This document shows positions 34,752 through 44,764 of a stretch of DNA of 64,000 bases, in pieces. A program made the position numbers and the translations under genes. The stretch is taken from positions 1,364,001 to 1,428,000 of the forward strand of contig NZ_CP047420.1 in the NCBI RefSeq assembly GCF_009866655.1. The letters run 5' to 3'. The stretch comes from Rathayibacter sp. VKM Ac-2804 (lineage in GTDB: Bacteria; Actinomycetota; Actinomycetes; Actinomycetales; Microbacteriaceae). The stretch's first letter is position 1. The number at the start of each line of letters is the position of its first letter. Below the pieces are notes generated by a model. That model saw only the letters and a program-made list of their open reading frames with translations. It had not been told where the DNA came from and searched no databases.

Positions 34752-35750
34752 TCAGCCGGAGATCAGGGCGCGGGCCGTGCCCTCGTCGAGGATGAGGTCG
34801 GTGAGGAGGCCGGCGGCGAGGGCGCCGCGCAGGCCCGGGAGCTTCGAGGCGCCCGAGACGACGCAGATCCGGCGGGAGGCGCGGCGCACGGTGGAGAGGT
34901 CCGGGCCGCTTGCACGTTCGTTCATGGGGATGTCGTCCCAGGTCCCGTCGGCACGGTAGAACACGGTGGCGACGTCGCCGACGACGCCGGACGCGCTGAG
35001 CGAGGTGAAGTCGCTCGGCTCCAGGTAGCCGCCGATGTAGACCTTCGAGGGCACCGCCGCGAACGGCGAGCCGAGGCCGAAGAGCGCGACGTCCATCCGC
35101 TGCTGCAGCTCGAGCACCCGCTTGGTCGACCGCTCGCGCCAGACCGCCTTCTTGGTCATCGGGTCGTCGAAGAACGCCGGCACCGGGAACTGCTGCACCT
35201 TCGCGGCGTACGCGTCGCCGAAGCGGCGCAGGATCTCGCTCGAGTAGTTGATGCCGGTGGTCTCGGTGTTGCCCGCGCCGTTGAGCTGCACGATCTGCGT
35301 GTTGTGCGTCTCCTTGGCGATGAGGTGCCGGCTCATCGCGCTCATCGTCGAGCCCCAGGCGATGCCGACGATCATGTTCGAGTCGATGAACGGACCGAGG
35401 ATCCGTGCGGCCGACAGGGCGACGCGCTCGAGCCGGTCGATCTCGCTGGTGTGGTCGGGCACCGGGACGATGTGCGCGGTGATGTCGAAGTGCGCGCGCA
35501 CCTCGGCAGACAGCGCGCTCGCCCGGTCGAGCGGCGAGCGGATCTGGATGTCGACCAGCCCCGTCGCCCGGGCGTGCGAGAGCAGCCGCGACACCGAGGA
35601 GCGCGAGGTGTGCAGCTCGTGCGCGATGGCGTCCATCGTCAGGTCCTGCATGTAGTACAGCTGCGCGGCCCGGAGCGCATCGCGCGTCTTGTCGGGGTGG
35701 GTCGCGTGCGTCGTCTCGTCCAGTTCGACGACCGGTCGGACAGGGGTCAT
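34752..35750 (-). CDS. SorC/DeoR-family sugar-binding transcriptional regulator
   Basis: 332 residues from ATG 35750 (AAGGAG 6 nt upstream). An N-terminal HTH (AQLYYMQDLTMDAIAHELHT, SRSSVSRLLSHAR; about residues 27-62) precedes the sugar-phosphate binding domain of SorC (about 85-325), with GIAWGSTMS, QLNGAG and FGLGSPFA. Effectors in the family are sugar or glycerol phosphates. It is divergent from glpD-glpF-glpK, so it probably controls glycerol use and takes the part played by GlpR elsewhere (inference). Repressor or activator cannot be told. Confidence 0.88.
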   Translation of the reverse strand: MTPVRPVVELDETTHATHPDKTRDALRAAQLYYMQDLTMDAIAHELHTSRSSVSRLLSHARATGLVDIQIRSPLDRASALSAEVRAHFDITAHIVPVPDHTSEIDRLERVALSAARILGPFIDSNMIVGIAWGSTMSAMSRHLIAKETHNTQIVQLNGAGNTETTGINYSSEILRRFGDAYAAKVQQFPVPAFFDDPMTKKAVWRERSTKRVLELQQRMDVALFGLGSPFAAVPSKVYIGGYLEPSDFTSLSASGVVGDVATVFYRADGTWDDIPMNERASGPDLSTVRRASRRICVVSGASKLPGLRGALAAGLLTDLILDEGTARALISG

Positions 35751-35779
35751 AGCCACTCCTTGCACGTATTTCCACCCGT

Positions 35780-35806
35780 CTTGACCGGATGTGTTGTCGG
35801 GTCAAG
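35780..35806. promoter_or_regulatory. inverted repeat, candidate regulator site upstream of glpD
   Basis: CTTGACC (35780-35786) and GGTCAAG (35800-35806) are exact complements, 13 bp apart (20 bp centre to centre, about two helical turns), in the 155-bp gap between the divergent regulator and glpD. TTGACC could also serve as a -35 hexamer. Confidence 0.5.
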
Positions 35807-35905
35807 GATGGCTGTATTCCCTCGCGATATCAACCGTCCATCTGGGGCGGTCACACTCGCACGAGGCACTCGACGCAACACCTACGACACGAAGGCGAGT
35901 ACGAA

Positions 35906-37660
35906 GTGGCACAGTCTGTCGGAACTCCCGGAAGCTCCTCTCTCCGCGAGAGCGTCTCCGCCCTGCGGGACACCCCCCGCGCGACCGTCCTGGTGATCGG
36001 CGGTGGGATCAACGGCATCGGGACCTTCCGCGAACTCGCGCTCAACGGCGTCGACGTCGTCCTCGTCGAGCGCGGCGATTACGTGTCCGGCGCCTCCAGC
36101 GCGTCGAGCCACATGATCCACGGCGGCATCCGCTACCTCGAGAACGGCGAGTTCCGCCTCGTCAACGAGGGCGTGCACGAGCGCAACGGCCTGCTCAAGA
36201 TCGCTCCGCATTACGTGAAGCCGCTGCAGACCACGATCCCGATCTACTCGACGTTCTCGGGCATCCTGGCCGCGCCGCTGCGCTTCCTCACGCACAAGTC
36301 GGGCAAGCCCCAGGAGCGCGGTGCGCTGCTGATCAAAGTCGGCCTCACCCTGTACGACTTCTTCTCCCGCGACGGCGGCGTCGTCCCGCGCCACCAGTTC
36401 CACGGCCGCAAGCGCTCGCTGAACGAGCTGCCGAAGCTCGACCCGAAGATCAAGTACACCGCCACCTACTTCGACGCCTCCGTGCACGAGCCGGAGCGCC
36501 TGGCGCTCGACGTGCTGCGCGACGCACTCGTCGGCGGGAAGAAGGCCCGCGCGGCCAACTACGTCGAGGCCGTCGGCACCTCGGAGGGCGGCGTGCTGCT
36601 GCGCGACCGCGAGAGCGGCGAGGAGTTCGCCTTCCAGGCGGACGTCGTCGTCAACGTCTCCGGACCGTGGACCGACTTCACCAACACGGCGCTCGGCACC
36701 ACCACGAAATTCATGGGCGGCACCAAGGGCTCGCACATCGTGCTCGACAACCCGGAGCTGGTCGAGGCCTGCGAGGGCCGCGAGATGTTCTTCGAGCACA
36801 GCGACGGCCGCATCGTCCTGATCTACCCGCTCAAGGGCCGGGTCATGGTCGGCACCACCGACATCGAGGCCGACCCGAACGAGCCGGCCGTCTGCACCGA
36901 GGAGGAGATCGACTACTTCTTCGAGCTGGTGAACCACGTGTTCCCCTCCATCCCGGTGACCCGCGAGCAGATCGTCTTCAAGTTCTCCGGCATCCGCCCG
37001 CTGCCCCGTCACGACGACGAGACCCCCGGCTTCGTCTCCCGCGACTACCGCATCGAGCCCTCGACCCTGCCCGGCGGGAAGACCCCGGTGCTGAGCCTGG
37101 TCGGCGGCAAGTGGACGACCTTCCGCGCCCTCTCGGAGCACCTCTCCAACGAGGTCTTCAAGCGGATCGGCGTGACCCGCCGCGTCTCGACGGTCAAGAC
37201 CGCGATCGGCGGCGGCAAGGGCTTCCCCCGCACGGACGCCTCGCGCGCCCAGTGGATCAGCCAGCACCGCTCCGGTCTGTCCTCGGCCCGCACCGGCCAG
37301 CTGCTCGAGCGCTACGGCACCCGTGCGCAGGAGGTCATCGAGGCCCTGGCCGACGGCCACGACGAGGCGCTCGACTTCGACAAGGACTTCACCACCGGTG
37401 AGATCCGCTACCTCGCCCAGCGCGAGAGCGTCGTGCACCTGATCGACCTGGTCATGCGCCGCACCAACCACGCCTTCACCGGCGGCCTCAGCCGCGAGCT
37501 GCTCGAGGAGCTCGCGCAGCACACCGGAGAGGTCCTCGGCTGGGACGAGGCCAAGCGCGCTCAGGAGGTCGACGCGACGATCGAGCACCTCAAGACGTAC
37601 AACGGCGTCGATGTCGGCGGCACCGCGGTGCAGGCGCCGACGGCGGTCGCAGCCTCCTAG
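35906..37660 (+). CDS. glpD: aerobic glycerol-3-phosphate dehydrogenase
   Basis: 584-residue FAD flavoprotein oxidising glycerol-3-phosphate to dihydroxyacetone phosphate at the membrane. FAD motif VLVIGGGINGIGTFRELALN (about 29-48), VLVERGDYVSGASSAS, MIHGGIRYLENGEF and the C-terminal LVGGKWTTFRALSEH and GGGKGFPR. Start GTG 35906 is set by GAAGGCGAG upstream and the N-terminus; the frame is open upstream without support. First gene of glpD-glpF-glpK, but a hairpin lies 24 bp after the stop, so the three may not be a single transcript. Confidence 0.95.
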   Translation: MAQSVGTPGSSSLRESVSALRDTPRATVLVIGGGINGIGTFRELALNGVDVVLVERGDYVSGASSASSHMIHGGIRYLENGEFRLVNEGVHERNGLLKIAPHYVKPLQTTIPIYSTFSGILAAPLRFLTHKSGKPQERGALLIKVGLTLYDFFSRDGGVVPRHQFHGRKRSLNELPKLDPKIKYTATYFDASVHEPERLALDVLRDALVGGKKARAANYVEAVGTSEGGVLLRDRESGEEFAFQADVVVNVSGPWTDFTNTALGTTTKFMGGTKGSHIVLDNPELVEACEGREMFFEHSDGRIVLIYPLKGRVMVGTTDIEADPNEPAVCTEEEIDYFFELVNHVFPSIPVTREQIVFKFSGIRPLPRHDDETPGFVSRDYRIEPSTLPGGKTPVLSLVGGKWTTFRALSEHLSNEVFKRIGVTRRVSTVKTAIGGGKGFPRTDASRAQWISQHRSGLSSARTGQLLERYGTRAQEVIEALADGHDEALDFDKDFTTGEIRYLAQRESVVHLIDLVMRRTNHAFTGGLSRELLEELAQHTGEVLGWDEAKRAQEVDATIEHLKTYNGVDVGGTAVQAPTAVAAS

Positions 37661-37683
37661 GCGGCAGGCGCGGATCGACGGGA

Positions 37684-37716
37684 GTCCCGGTTCGAGGAGA
37701 GATCTCGAGCCGGGAC
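37684..37716 (+). terminator. hairpin after glpD
   Basis: 13-bp stem GTCCCGGTTCGAG/CTCGAGCCGGGAC (one T-G pair) with GAGAGAT loop, 24 bp after the glpD stop. A promoter for glpF follows, consistent with termination or attenuation here. Confidence 0.6.
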
Positions 37717-37755
37717 TTCCGTCGTGACAACGCACAAACGTGCACGCGGCGTTCC

Positions 37756-37784
37756 TTGTCGCCGGGACAGGGCGCCGATAACTT
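37756..37784 (+). promoter_or_regulatory. predicted promoter of glpF
   Basis: TTGTCG (-35, 37756-37761), a 17-bp spacer and TAACTT (-10, 37779-37784). Transcription would begin near 37791, the first base of a 22-bp perfect palindrome. Confidence 0.5.
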
Positions 37785-37790
37785 CACACT

Positions 37791-37812
37791 CGTCGGGCAT
37801 CGATGCCCGACG
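37791..37812. promoter_or_regulatory. 22-bp perfect palindrome at the glpF transcription start
   Basis: The two halves, CGTCGGGCATC and GATGCCCGACG, are exact complements and lie right downstream of the predicted -10. It is a candidate repressor site or a 5' stem-loop in the mRNA. A second hairpin (GGACGCG/CGCGTCC) follows. Confidence 0.5.
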
Positions 37813-37856
37813 CGGACGCGCTCGCGCGTCCGTCTGACGAAAAGGAAATGGTCAAC

Positions 37857-38615
37857 GTGGACAATCTCGGAGTGGTGTTCCTCGCGGAAGTCGTGGGAAC
37901 GGCGATGCTCGTGCTCCTCGGCTGCGGCGTGGTCGCCAACGTCGCGCTCGTGAAGAGCAAGGGTCTCAACGGCGGGACCCTGATGGTCAACATCGGCTGG
38001 GGCTTCGCCGTCTTCGCCGGTGTGATCGTCTCCTACAACTCGGGTGCGCACCTCAACCCGGCCGTCACGCTCGGCCTCGCGGCCAGCGGAGCGACGGAGT
38101 TCGGCTCGGGCGTCCCGGTCAACATCGTCTCGATCCTGATGTACATCCTCGCCCAGATGATCGGTGCCATCCTCGGCGCCGTCTTCTGCTGGCTCGCCTA
38201 CAAGCAGCACTTCGACCAGGAGCCCGACCCGGCCAACAAGCTCGGCGTCTTCTCCACAGGTCCTGCGATCCGCAGCTACGGCTGGAACTTCGTCACCGAG
38301 GTCATCGGCACCTTCGTCCTCGTCTTCGTCGTCATCGGCTTCGGCGGCGGACGCCAGGGCGACGGCGGCCTCGCGGCGCTCGGCGCCCTGCCCGTCGCCA
38401 TCCTGGTGATCGCGATCGGCGCCTCGCTCGGCGGCCCGACCGGATACGCCATCAACCCCGCCCGTGACCTCGGCCCCCGCATCGCCCACGCGCTGCTGCC
38501 GATCAAGGGCAAGGGCTCCAGCGACTGGAGCTACGCCTGGGTGCCCGTCGCGGGCCCGATCGTCGGCGGTGTGCTGGCCGGCCTCCTGTCGACCGCGCTG
38601 CTGCCGATCCTCTAG
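37857..38615 (+). CDS. glpF: glycerol uptake facilitator (aquaporin family)
   Basis: 252 residues from GTG 37857 (AAAAGGA 10 nt upstream; ATG 37848 is in frame but only 2 nt from the ribosome binding site). Six membrane segments and both half-helix motifs: HLNPAVTLG (first NPA) and INPARDLGPR (second), the D after NPAR being typical of glycerol-conducting MIPs. It lets glycerol diffuse into the cell for GlpK. Family size fits. It stands in the glp locus between glpD and glpK with its own predicted promoter. Confidence 0.95.
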   Translation: MDNLGVVFLAEVVGTAMLVLLGCGVVANVALVKSKGLNGGTLMVNIGWGFAVFAGVIVSYNSGAHLNPAVTLGLAASGATEFGSGVPVNIVSILMYILAQMIGAILGAVFCWLAYKQHFDQEPDPANKLGVFSTGPAIRSYGWNFVTEVIGTFVLVFVVIGFGGGRQGDGGLAALGALPVAILVIAIGASLGGPTGYAINPARDLGPRIAHALLPIKGKGSSDWSYAWVPVAGPIVGGVLAGLLSTALLPIL

Positions 38616-38683
38616 CCGCCGATCCTCCGGGCTCCGGCCCGGGTCGCACTCCACTTCACCCCGTTACGAAGGAGTAATCATTC

Positions 38684-40198
38684 ATGGCTGACTACGTCAT
38701 CGCTATCGACCAGGGGACCACGTCGTCCCGCGCGATCATCTTCGACAAGAAGGGCTCGATCGTCTCGACCGGCCAGAAGGAGCACGAGCAGATCTTCCCG
38801 CGCGCGGGCTGGGTCGAGCACGACCCGATCGAGATCTGGAACAACGTCCGCGAGGTCATCGGACAGGCGCTCTCCCGCGCCGACCTGACCCGCCACGACA
38901 TCGCCTCCGTCGGCATCACCAACCAGCGCGAGACCGCGGTGGTCTGGGACAAGACCACCGGCAAGCCCGTCTACAACGCCATCGTCTGGCAGGACACCCG
39001 CACGCAGTCGATCGTCGACCGGCTCGCCGGCGACGAGGGCGCGGACCGCTTCAAGTCGATCGTCGGGCTCCCGCTCGCGACCTACTTCTCCGGCACCAAG
39101 ATCGTCTGGATCCTCGAGAACGTCGAGGGCGCCCGCGAGAAGGCGGACGCCGGCGATCTGATCTTCGGCACCACCGACACCTGGGTCCTCTGGAACCTGA
39201 CCGGCGGAGTCGACGGCGGCGTGCACAAGACGGACGTCACCAACGCCTCGCGCACTCTCTTCCTCGACCTCGAGACGCTCGAGTGGCGCGACGACATCCT
39301 CGAGGCCTTCGGGGTGCCGAAGTCGATGCTCCCCGAGGTGTGCTCCTCCTCCGAGGTCTACGGGCAGGTCGAGTCCTCCTCGCTGCTGCGCGAGGTCCCG
39401 ATCGCCGGCATCCTGGGCGACCAGCAGGCCGCGACCTTCGGCCAGGCGGCGTTCGATCCGGGCGAGGCGAAGAACACCTACGGCACCGGCAACTTCCTGA
39501 TCTTCAACACCGGCACCGAGATCGTGCACTCCAAGAACGGGCTGCTGACGACCATCGGCTACAAGCTCGGCGACGGCGAGGTGCACTACGCGCTCGAGGG
39601 CTCGATCGCGGTCTCCGGCTCGCTGATCCAGTGGCTGCGCGACAACCTGGGCCTCATCGGCTCGGCCCCCGAGGTCGAGGCGCTGGCAGCGACGGTCGAG
39701 GACAACGGCGGCGCGTACTTCGTGCCCGCGTTCTCCGGCCTGTTCGCGCCGTACTGGCGAGCGGACGCGCGCGGCGCGCTCGTCGGCCTCACCCGCTACG
39801 TCAACAAGGGCCACATCGCCCGCGCCGCCCTCGAGGCGACCGCCTTCCAGACCCGCGAGGTCCTGGACGCGGTCAACGCCGACTCCGGCGTCCCGCTGCA
39901 GGAGCTCAAGGTCGACGGCGGCATGATCGCCAACAACCTGCTGATGCAGTTCCAGGCCGACATCCTCGGCGTCCCGGTCGTCCGGCCGGTCGTGGCGGAG
40001 ACCACCGCCCTCGGCGCCGCGTATGCCGCGGGCCTCGCGGTCGGCTTCTGGGAGAACCTGGACGACCTGCGCCAGAACTGGCAGGAGGACTCGCGCTGGA
40101 CCCCGCAGATGGACCAGGACGAGGCCGCGCGCCAGTACCGCCTCTGGAAGAAGGCCGTCACGAAGACCTTCGACTGGGTCGACGAGGACGTGCAGTAG
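38684..40198 (+). CDS. glpK: glycerol kinase
   Basis: 504-residue FGGY kinase converting glycerol to glycerol-3-phosphate. N-terminal [71 protein letters not shown] and the C-terminal [19 protein letters not shown], all expected. ATG 38684 follows GAAGGAG by about 8 nt. Glycerol enters by GlpF, is phosphorylated here and oxidised by GlpD. 68 bp after glpF, likely co-transcribed. Ends at a perfect 14-bp hairpin. Confidence 0.98.
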   Translation: MADYVIAIDQGTTSSRAIIFDKKGSIVSTGQKEHEQIFPRAGWVEHDPIEIWNNVREVIGQALSRADLTRHDIASVGITNQRETAVVWDKTTGKPVYNAIVWQDTRTQSIVDRLAGDEGADRFKSIVGLPLATYFSGTKIVWILENVEGAREKADAGDLIFGTTDTWVLWNLTGGVDGGVHKTDVTNASRTLFLDLETLEWRDDILEAFGVPKSMLPEVCSSSEVYGQVESSSLLREVPIAGILGDQQAATFGQAAFDPGEAKNTYGTGNFLIFNTGTEIVHSKNGLLTTIGYKLGDGEVHYALEGSIAVSGSLIQWLRDNLGLIGSAPEVEALAATVEDNGGAYFVPAFSGLFAPYWRADARGALVGLTRYVNKGHIARAALEATAFQTREVLDAVNADSGVPLQELKVDGGMIANNLLMQFQADILGVPVVRPVVAETTALGAAYAAGLAVGFWENLDDLRQNWQEDSRWTPQMDQDEAARQYRLWKKAVTKTFDWVDEDVQ

Positions 40199-40217
40199 CA
40201 CCGCATTGCTGAACGAC

Positions 40218-40250
40218 GAGGGCCCGCGCACGCAGAGTGCGCGGGCCCTC
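40218..40250 (+). terminator. hairpin after glpK
   Basis: Perfect 14-bp stem GAGGGCCCGCGCAC/GTGCGCGGGCCCTC with 5-base loop, 19 bp after the glpK stop. No U tract follows. Confidence 0.6.
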
Positions 40251-40254
40251 GTGC

Positions 40255-40818
40255 GTGCTGCGCCAGACCGCTCTCCTGATCAACTCCGCGGTGGTCGCCG
40301 GCATTCTGGGCTCCTTCGGCTGGACGGCCGATCTCGAGCGCGGGGTCATCGCGCGACAGCTCGGCTTCCTCGCGCGGCTGCCCCTCCTGGGGATGCGAGC
40401 GGTGACGGCGACGCTGGCAGGCGCCGTGCTCGCCCTCGTCGCCGCGGGCTCCGGATCACTCGCCTTCGGAGTCGACGCCGGTCTCGCGGTGAGCGCGGCG
40501 GAGATCGCGGGCCCTGCAGCGACCGTCGGTGCAGCCGCGGGGTTCCTGGGTATCGCGGTGGGCGCCGTGGTCGGACGGCATCTGCTCGCGCTGTTCGCGG
40601 TTCCGATGCTGCTGGCCGGCGCGCTGCCGGTCGCCGGAATCCTGCCGTGGGCGCTCTGGGCGTCACCGCTCGGCACGTGGCTCCTGGCCCTGGACTCCGC
40701 TCCGTCGGGCTCCGGCGGTGCCGGCGACACGTCCGCTGGTGTTCTCGCCGGAGCGATCTGGCTGATCGTCGCGGCCGGCCTCGCGTCTCTCGCGGTCGTA
40801 CGCAGGGACATCAGGTGA
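40255..40818 (+). pseudogene. C-terminal remnant of an ABC-2-type transporter permease
   Basis: Nearly 190 residues with four to five hydrophobic segments (LINSAVVAGILGSFGWTAD, TATLAGAVLALVAAGSG, ATVGAAAGFLGIAVGAVVG and others). It looks like the C-terminal half of an ABC-2-family permease: the usual N-terminal cytoplasmic and first membrane parts are missing, and the frame begins inside the glpK terminator. No ATP-binding partner gene is nearby. The first available starts (GTG 40237, 40255) lack ribosome binding sites. I interpret it as a truncated relic; an expressed short protein cannot be excluded. Confidence 0.5.
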
Positions 40819-40892
40819 ACGCATGCCGGAGCATTGCAGGGTCATACGAGTATGATCGACTCGTTTCGATGGATGCAGGGAGAGGGACAGCT

Positions 40893-41120
40893 ATGGACGA
40901 CGGAGGGACCCGGTCGGAGGAGGAGGCAACCAGCGGCACGGGAGATCGGCCGCGTCGACAGCCGCGGCGGTTCTGGTCTCTCGCGCTGGGAGTCGTGATG
41001 ATCGTCGGCGCCGCCGTGGGGCTGACGACCTCGGGTCCGACCCCCGGCGCGGTCGCTACGGCAGCGGTGTGCGGCGTCTGCGCCGTCGTGGCGTTCGCTG
41101 CGGCGATCATGCGTCCGTGA
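40893..41120 (+). CDS. small membrane protein of unknown function
   Basis: 75 residues from ATG 40893, with AGAGGGA 5 nt upstream. Residues 1-28 are hydrophilic and acidic/basic, then two hydrophobic segments (FWSLALGVVMIVGAAVGL and VATAAVCGVCAVVAFAAAI) with two cysteines in the second. A TATGAT box is at 40851. No family is recognised; local GC is lower than in neighbours. Confidence 0.5.
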   Translation: MDDGGTRSEEEATSGTGDRPRRQPRRFWSLALGVVMIVGAAVGLTTSGPTPGAVATAAVCGVCAVVAFAAAIMRP

Positions 41121-41244
41121 CCCCGGGTCCCTGCTGGTCGGTCTGCGTCGCGCGTCTCACGACCCTCGTCAAGATCCTGCGCCGGTACTCGGGTGTTCCG
41201 CGCCAGTGGGCGCCGGGCGCCGTACGGTATGAAACGGCCTCGGC

Positions 41245-41433
41245 ATGACCGGCTCGAAAAAGGATGACGACCGCGCCCGCCGGAACATGATCGTCCTCCT
41301 TGGAGTGGGTGTGATTCTCGTCGGCGGGTCGACACTCGTCGGGGGGCTCGACGAGCCGTATGCGATCGTGTCGCTCCTCGTCTGCTGCCTCTGCGTCTCA
41401 GTGATGCTCGGCCTCTTCCTGGAGGACCGGTGA
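41245..41433 (+). CDS. tiny membrane protein of unknown function
   Basis: 62 residues from ATG 41245: a charged N-terminus (MTGSKKDDDRARRN) and two hydrophobic segments (MIVLLGVGVILVGGSTLVGG and IVSLLVCCLCVSVMLGLFL) with three cysteines in CCLC. It resembles the 75-residue protein just upstream in layout (charged tail, two segments), which suggests a pair of the same type. The ribosome binding site is not visible. Could be a real gene or chance open frame. Confidence 0.4.
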   Translation: MTGSKKDDDRARRNMIVLLGVGVILVGGSTLVGGLDEPYAIVSLLVCCLCVSVMLGLFLEDR

Positions 41434-41500
41434 TCGGCACCGCTGCGCGCCCGAAGGAGTAGCAACCCCCGCGTCGAGCTGCGAGCCAGGCCGCCGAGAG

Positions 41501-41624
41501 GTCAGCGCAGCCCCGCGAGCTCGTCCAGCTCGTCCAGCGACCCGATCCGCCGCACGCGGAGCTCGACGGCCTTCCGTAGCAGTCATCGCCCGTGCTTCGG
41601 ACCACCGACGCGGTCGAGTCACAC
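41501..41624 (-). pseudogene. degenerate duplicate of the 3' end of the HAD phosphatase gene
   Basis: The stretch can be aligned by eye to the 3' end of the HAD gene (about 41944-42066). Shared runs include CCAGCTCGTCCAGCGACCCG, GCCCGTGCT, CCGACGCGGTCGAG and CACAC. Substitutions and small indels disrupt the reading frame. It lies 320 bp from the parent end, and a family 2 palindrome lies between them. Confidence 0.7.
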
Positions 41625-41747
41625 TTGCGGTGGCTGCCGTGAGATGCGGCTCGACCGCCGCCGCCCAGTCGGGCCGAGAGGCCGGCGACGCGCAGTAGAG
41701 CCGGAGGCGTCGGCCCGCGGCAGTGCCCACCGCGCGTCGACTCCCTC

Positions 41748-41873
41748 CATGCTGGTCGAGTAGCCCCGCAGGGGCGTATCGAGACCCACCGTCTTCAGAA
41801 GGGCGGTTTGCAGGCTCGTCCGCTGATGCAGGTGGCTCTCGATACGCCCGCTGCGCGGGCTACTCGATCAGCA
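41748..41873. repeat. family 2 palindrome (paired arms, 126 bp)
   Basis: Left arm CATGCTGGTCGAGTAGCCCC, inner hairpin GCCCC/GGGGC, CGTATCGAGACCCACC. About 42 bp of loop, then right arm GGTGGCTCTCGATACGCCCG (inner CCCGC/GCGGG) CTACTCGATCAGCA. The rest of the gap 41434-41935 holds only the HAD-gene remnant. Confidence 0.88.
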
Positions 41874-41935
41874 AGGACACTGCTGGGCGGGCGGCGGACC
41901 GCTCCGCATGTTCCGAGACGCCCGACCGCGGCCGC

Positions 41936-42664
41936 TCAGCCGGTCAGCCCCGCGATCGCATCCAGCTCGTCCAGCGACCCGATCCGCACCACTCCGAGCT
42001 CAACGGCCTCCGGCGGCAACTCGCGCCCGTGCTCCGGCCCGCCGACGCGGTCGAGCCACACCCCGCGCAGCCCGGCGCGCGCCGCACCGATCGCGTCGGT
42101 GCCCAGCCGGTCGCCCACGTACAGCGCGTCGGCCGGTGCGACGCCGAAGCGCTCGCACGCCACGTGGAAGATCCGCGCGTTCGGCTTCGTCACGCCGACC
42201 TCGCCCGACGCCACGAGGTGCTCGACCCGCTCCGTCAGACCGATCGCGTCCGTCTTGGTCGTCTGGAAGTCCACATCGCCGTTGGTGATGACACCGATCC
42301 GGACACCCGCCGCGTCGAGCCGATCGAGCACCGGCAGGGCGTCGTCGTGCAGCGTCCACGCCGCGACGTAGTGCCCCAGGTAGGCGGCGAACCACTCGCT
42401 CGCCTGCTCCGGCGTCAGCTCGACGCCCGCGTCCGCGGCGAAGGCGACGGCGCGGGCACGGCGCTGCCCCTCGTAGTCGAGCTCGCCGGCGAGGTACCGG
42501 TGGTAGTGCTCCTCCTCCAGGGCGTACCAGCGCCGCTGCAGCGCGCCCGCCTCGCCCGCGTACGCGTCGCCGAGCGTGGCCGCGTACGCGACGATGCCCT
42601 CGCGCACCGCGCGGGCATGCGCGAAGAGCGTGTCGTCGAGGTCGAAGAGGGCGAGCCGGATCAT
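41936..42664 (-). CDS. HAD-superfamily hydrolase (subfamily IA)
   Basis: 242 residues. HAD motif I FDLDDTLF (nucleophile Asp about residue 8), motif II VITNGD, motif III lysine in VTKPNARIFHVAC, and motif IV VGDRLGTDAIGA are intact. The helical cap (about 15-95) marks a phosphatase of the haloacid-dehalogenase IA group, similar to YjjG-type nucleotidases; substrate unknown. ATG 42664 is 7 bp after the trpS stop, so the two genes are probably co-transcribed. The 3' end exists as a decayed second copy downstream (41501-41624). Confidence 0.92.
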   Translation of the reverse strand: MIRLALFDLDDTLFAHARAVREGIVAYAATLGDAYAGEAGALQRRWYALEEEHYHRYLAGELDYEGQRRARAVAFAADAGVELTPEQASEWFAAYLGHYVAAWTLHDDALPVLDRLDAAGVRIGVITNGDVDFQTTKTDAIGLTERVEHLVASGEVGVTKPNARIFHVACERFGVAPADALYVGDRLGTDAIGAARAGLRGVWLDRVGGPEHGRELPPEAVELGVVRIGSLDELDAIAGLTG

Positions 42665-42671
42665 CGAGGAC

Positions 42672-44589
<1,918 letters not shown>

Positions 44590-44683
44590 CGGAGCAGTCT
44601 ACGGAGGACCGCCGACAGCGCGCGGCGCACGGGGAGCGGCGGATCGGCGCACCCCGGACACGCGGAAGCCGGCGGCCCCGCCC

Positions 44684-44716
44684 CGCGCCGCCCCCTCGGA
44701 GGAGAGGGGCGACGCG
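44684..44716 (-). terminator. hairpin 3' of the fructose operon
   Basis: CGCGCCGCCCC and GGGGCGACGCG pair (one mismatch) with an 11-base loop, 48 bp past the fruA stop. Confidence 0.4.
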
Positions 44717-44764
44717 GAGACAGGACCGCCGGCGGGACCGCTCAGGACGGTCGGTCGGTGCGGG

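Noticed and set aside
37756..37812. Glycerol riboswitch or other known riboswitch before glpF
   Set aside because: The structure is a simple palindrome; no known aptamer class is recognised.
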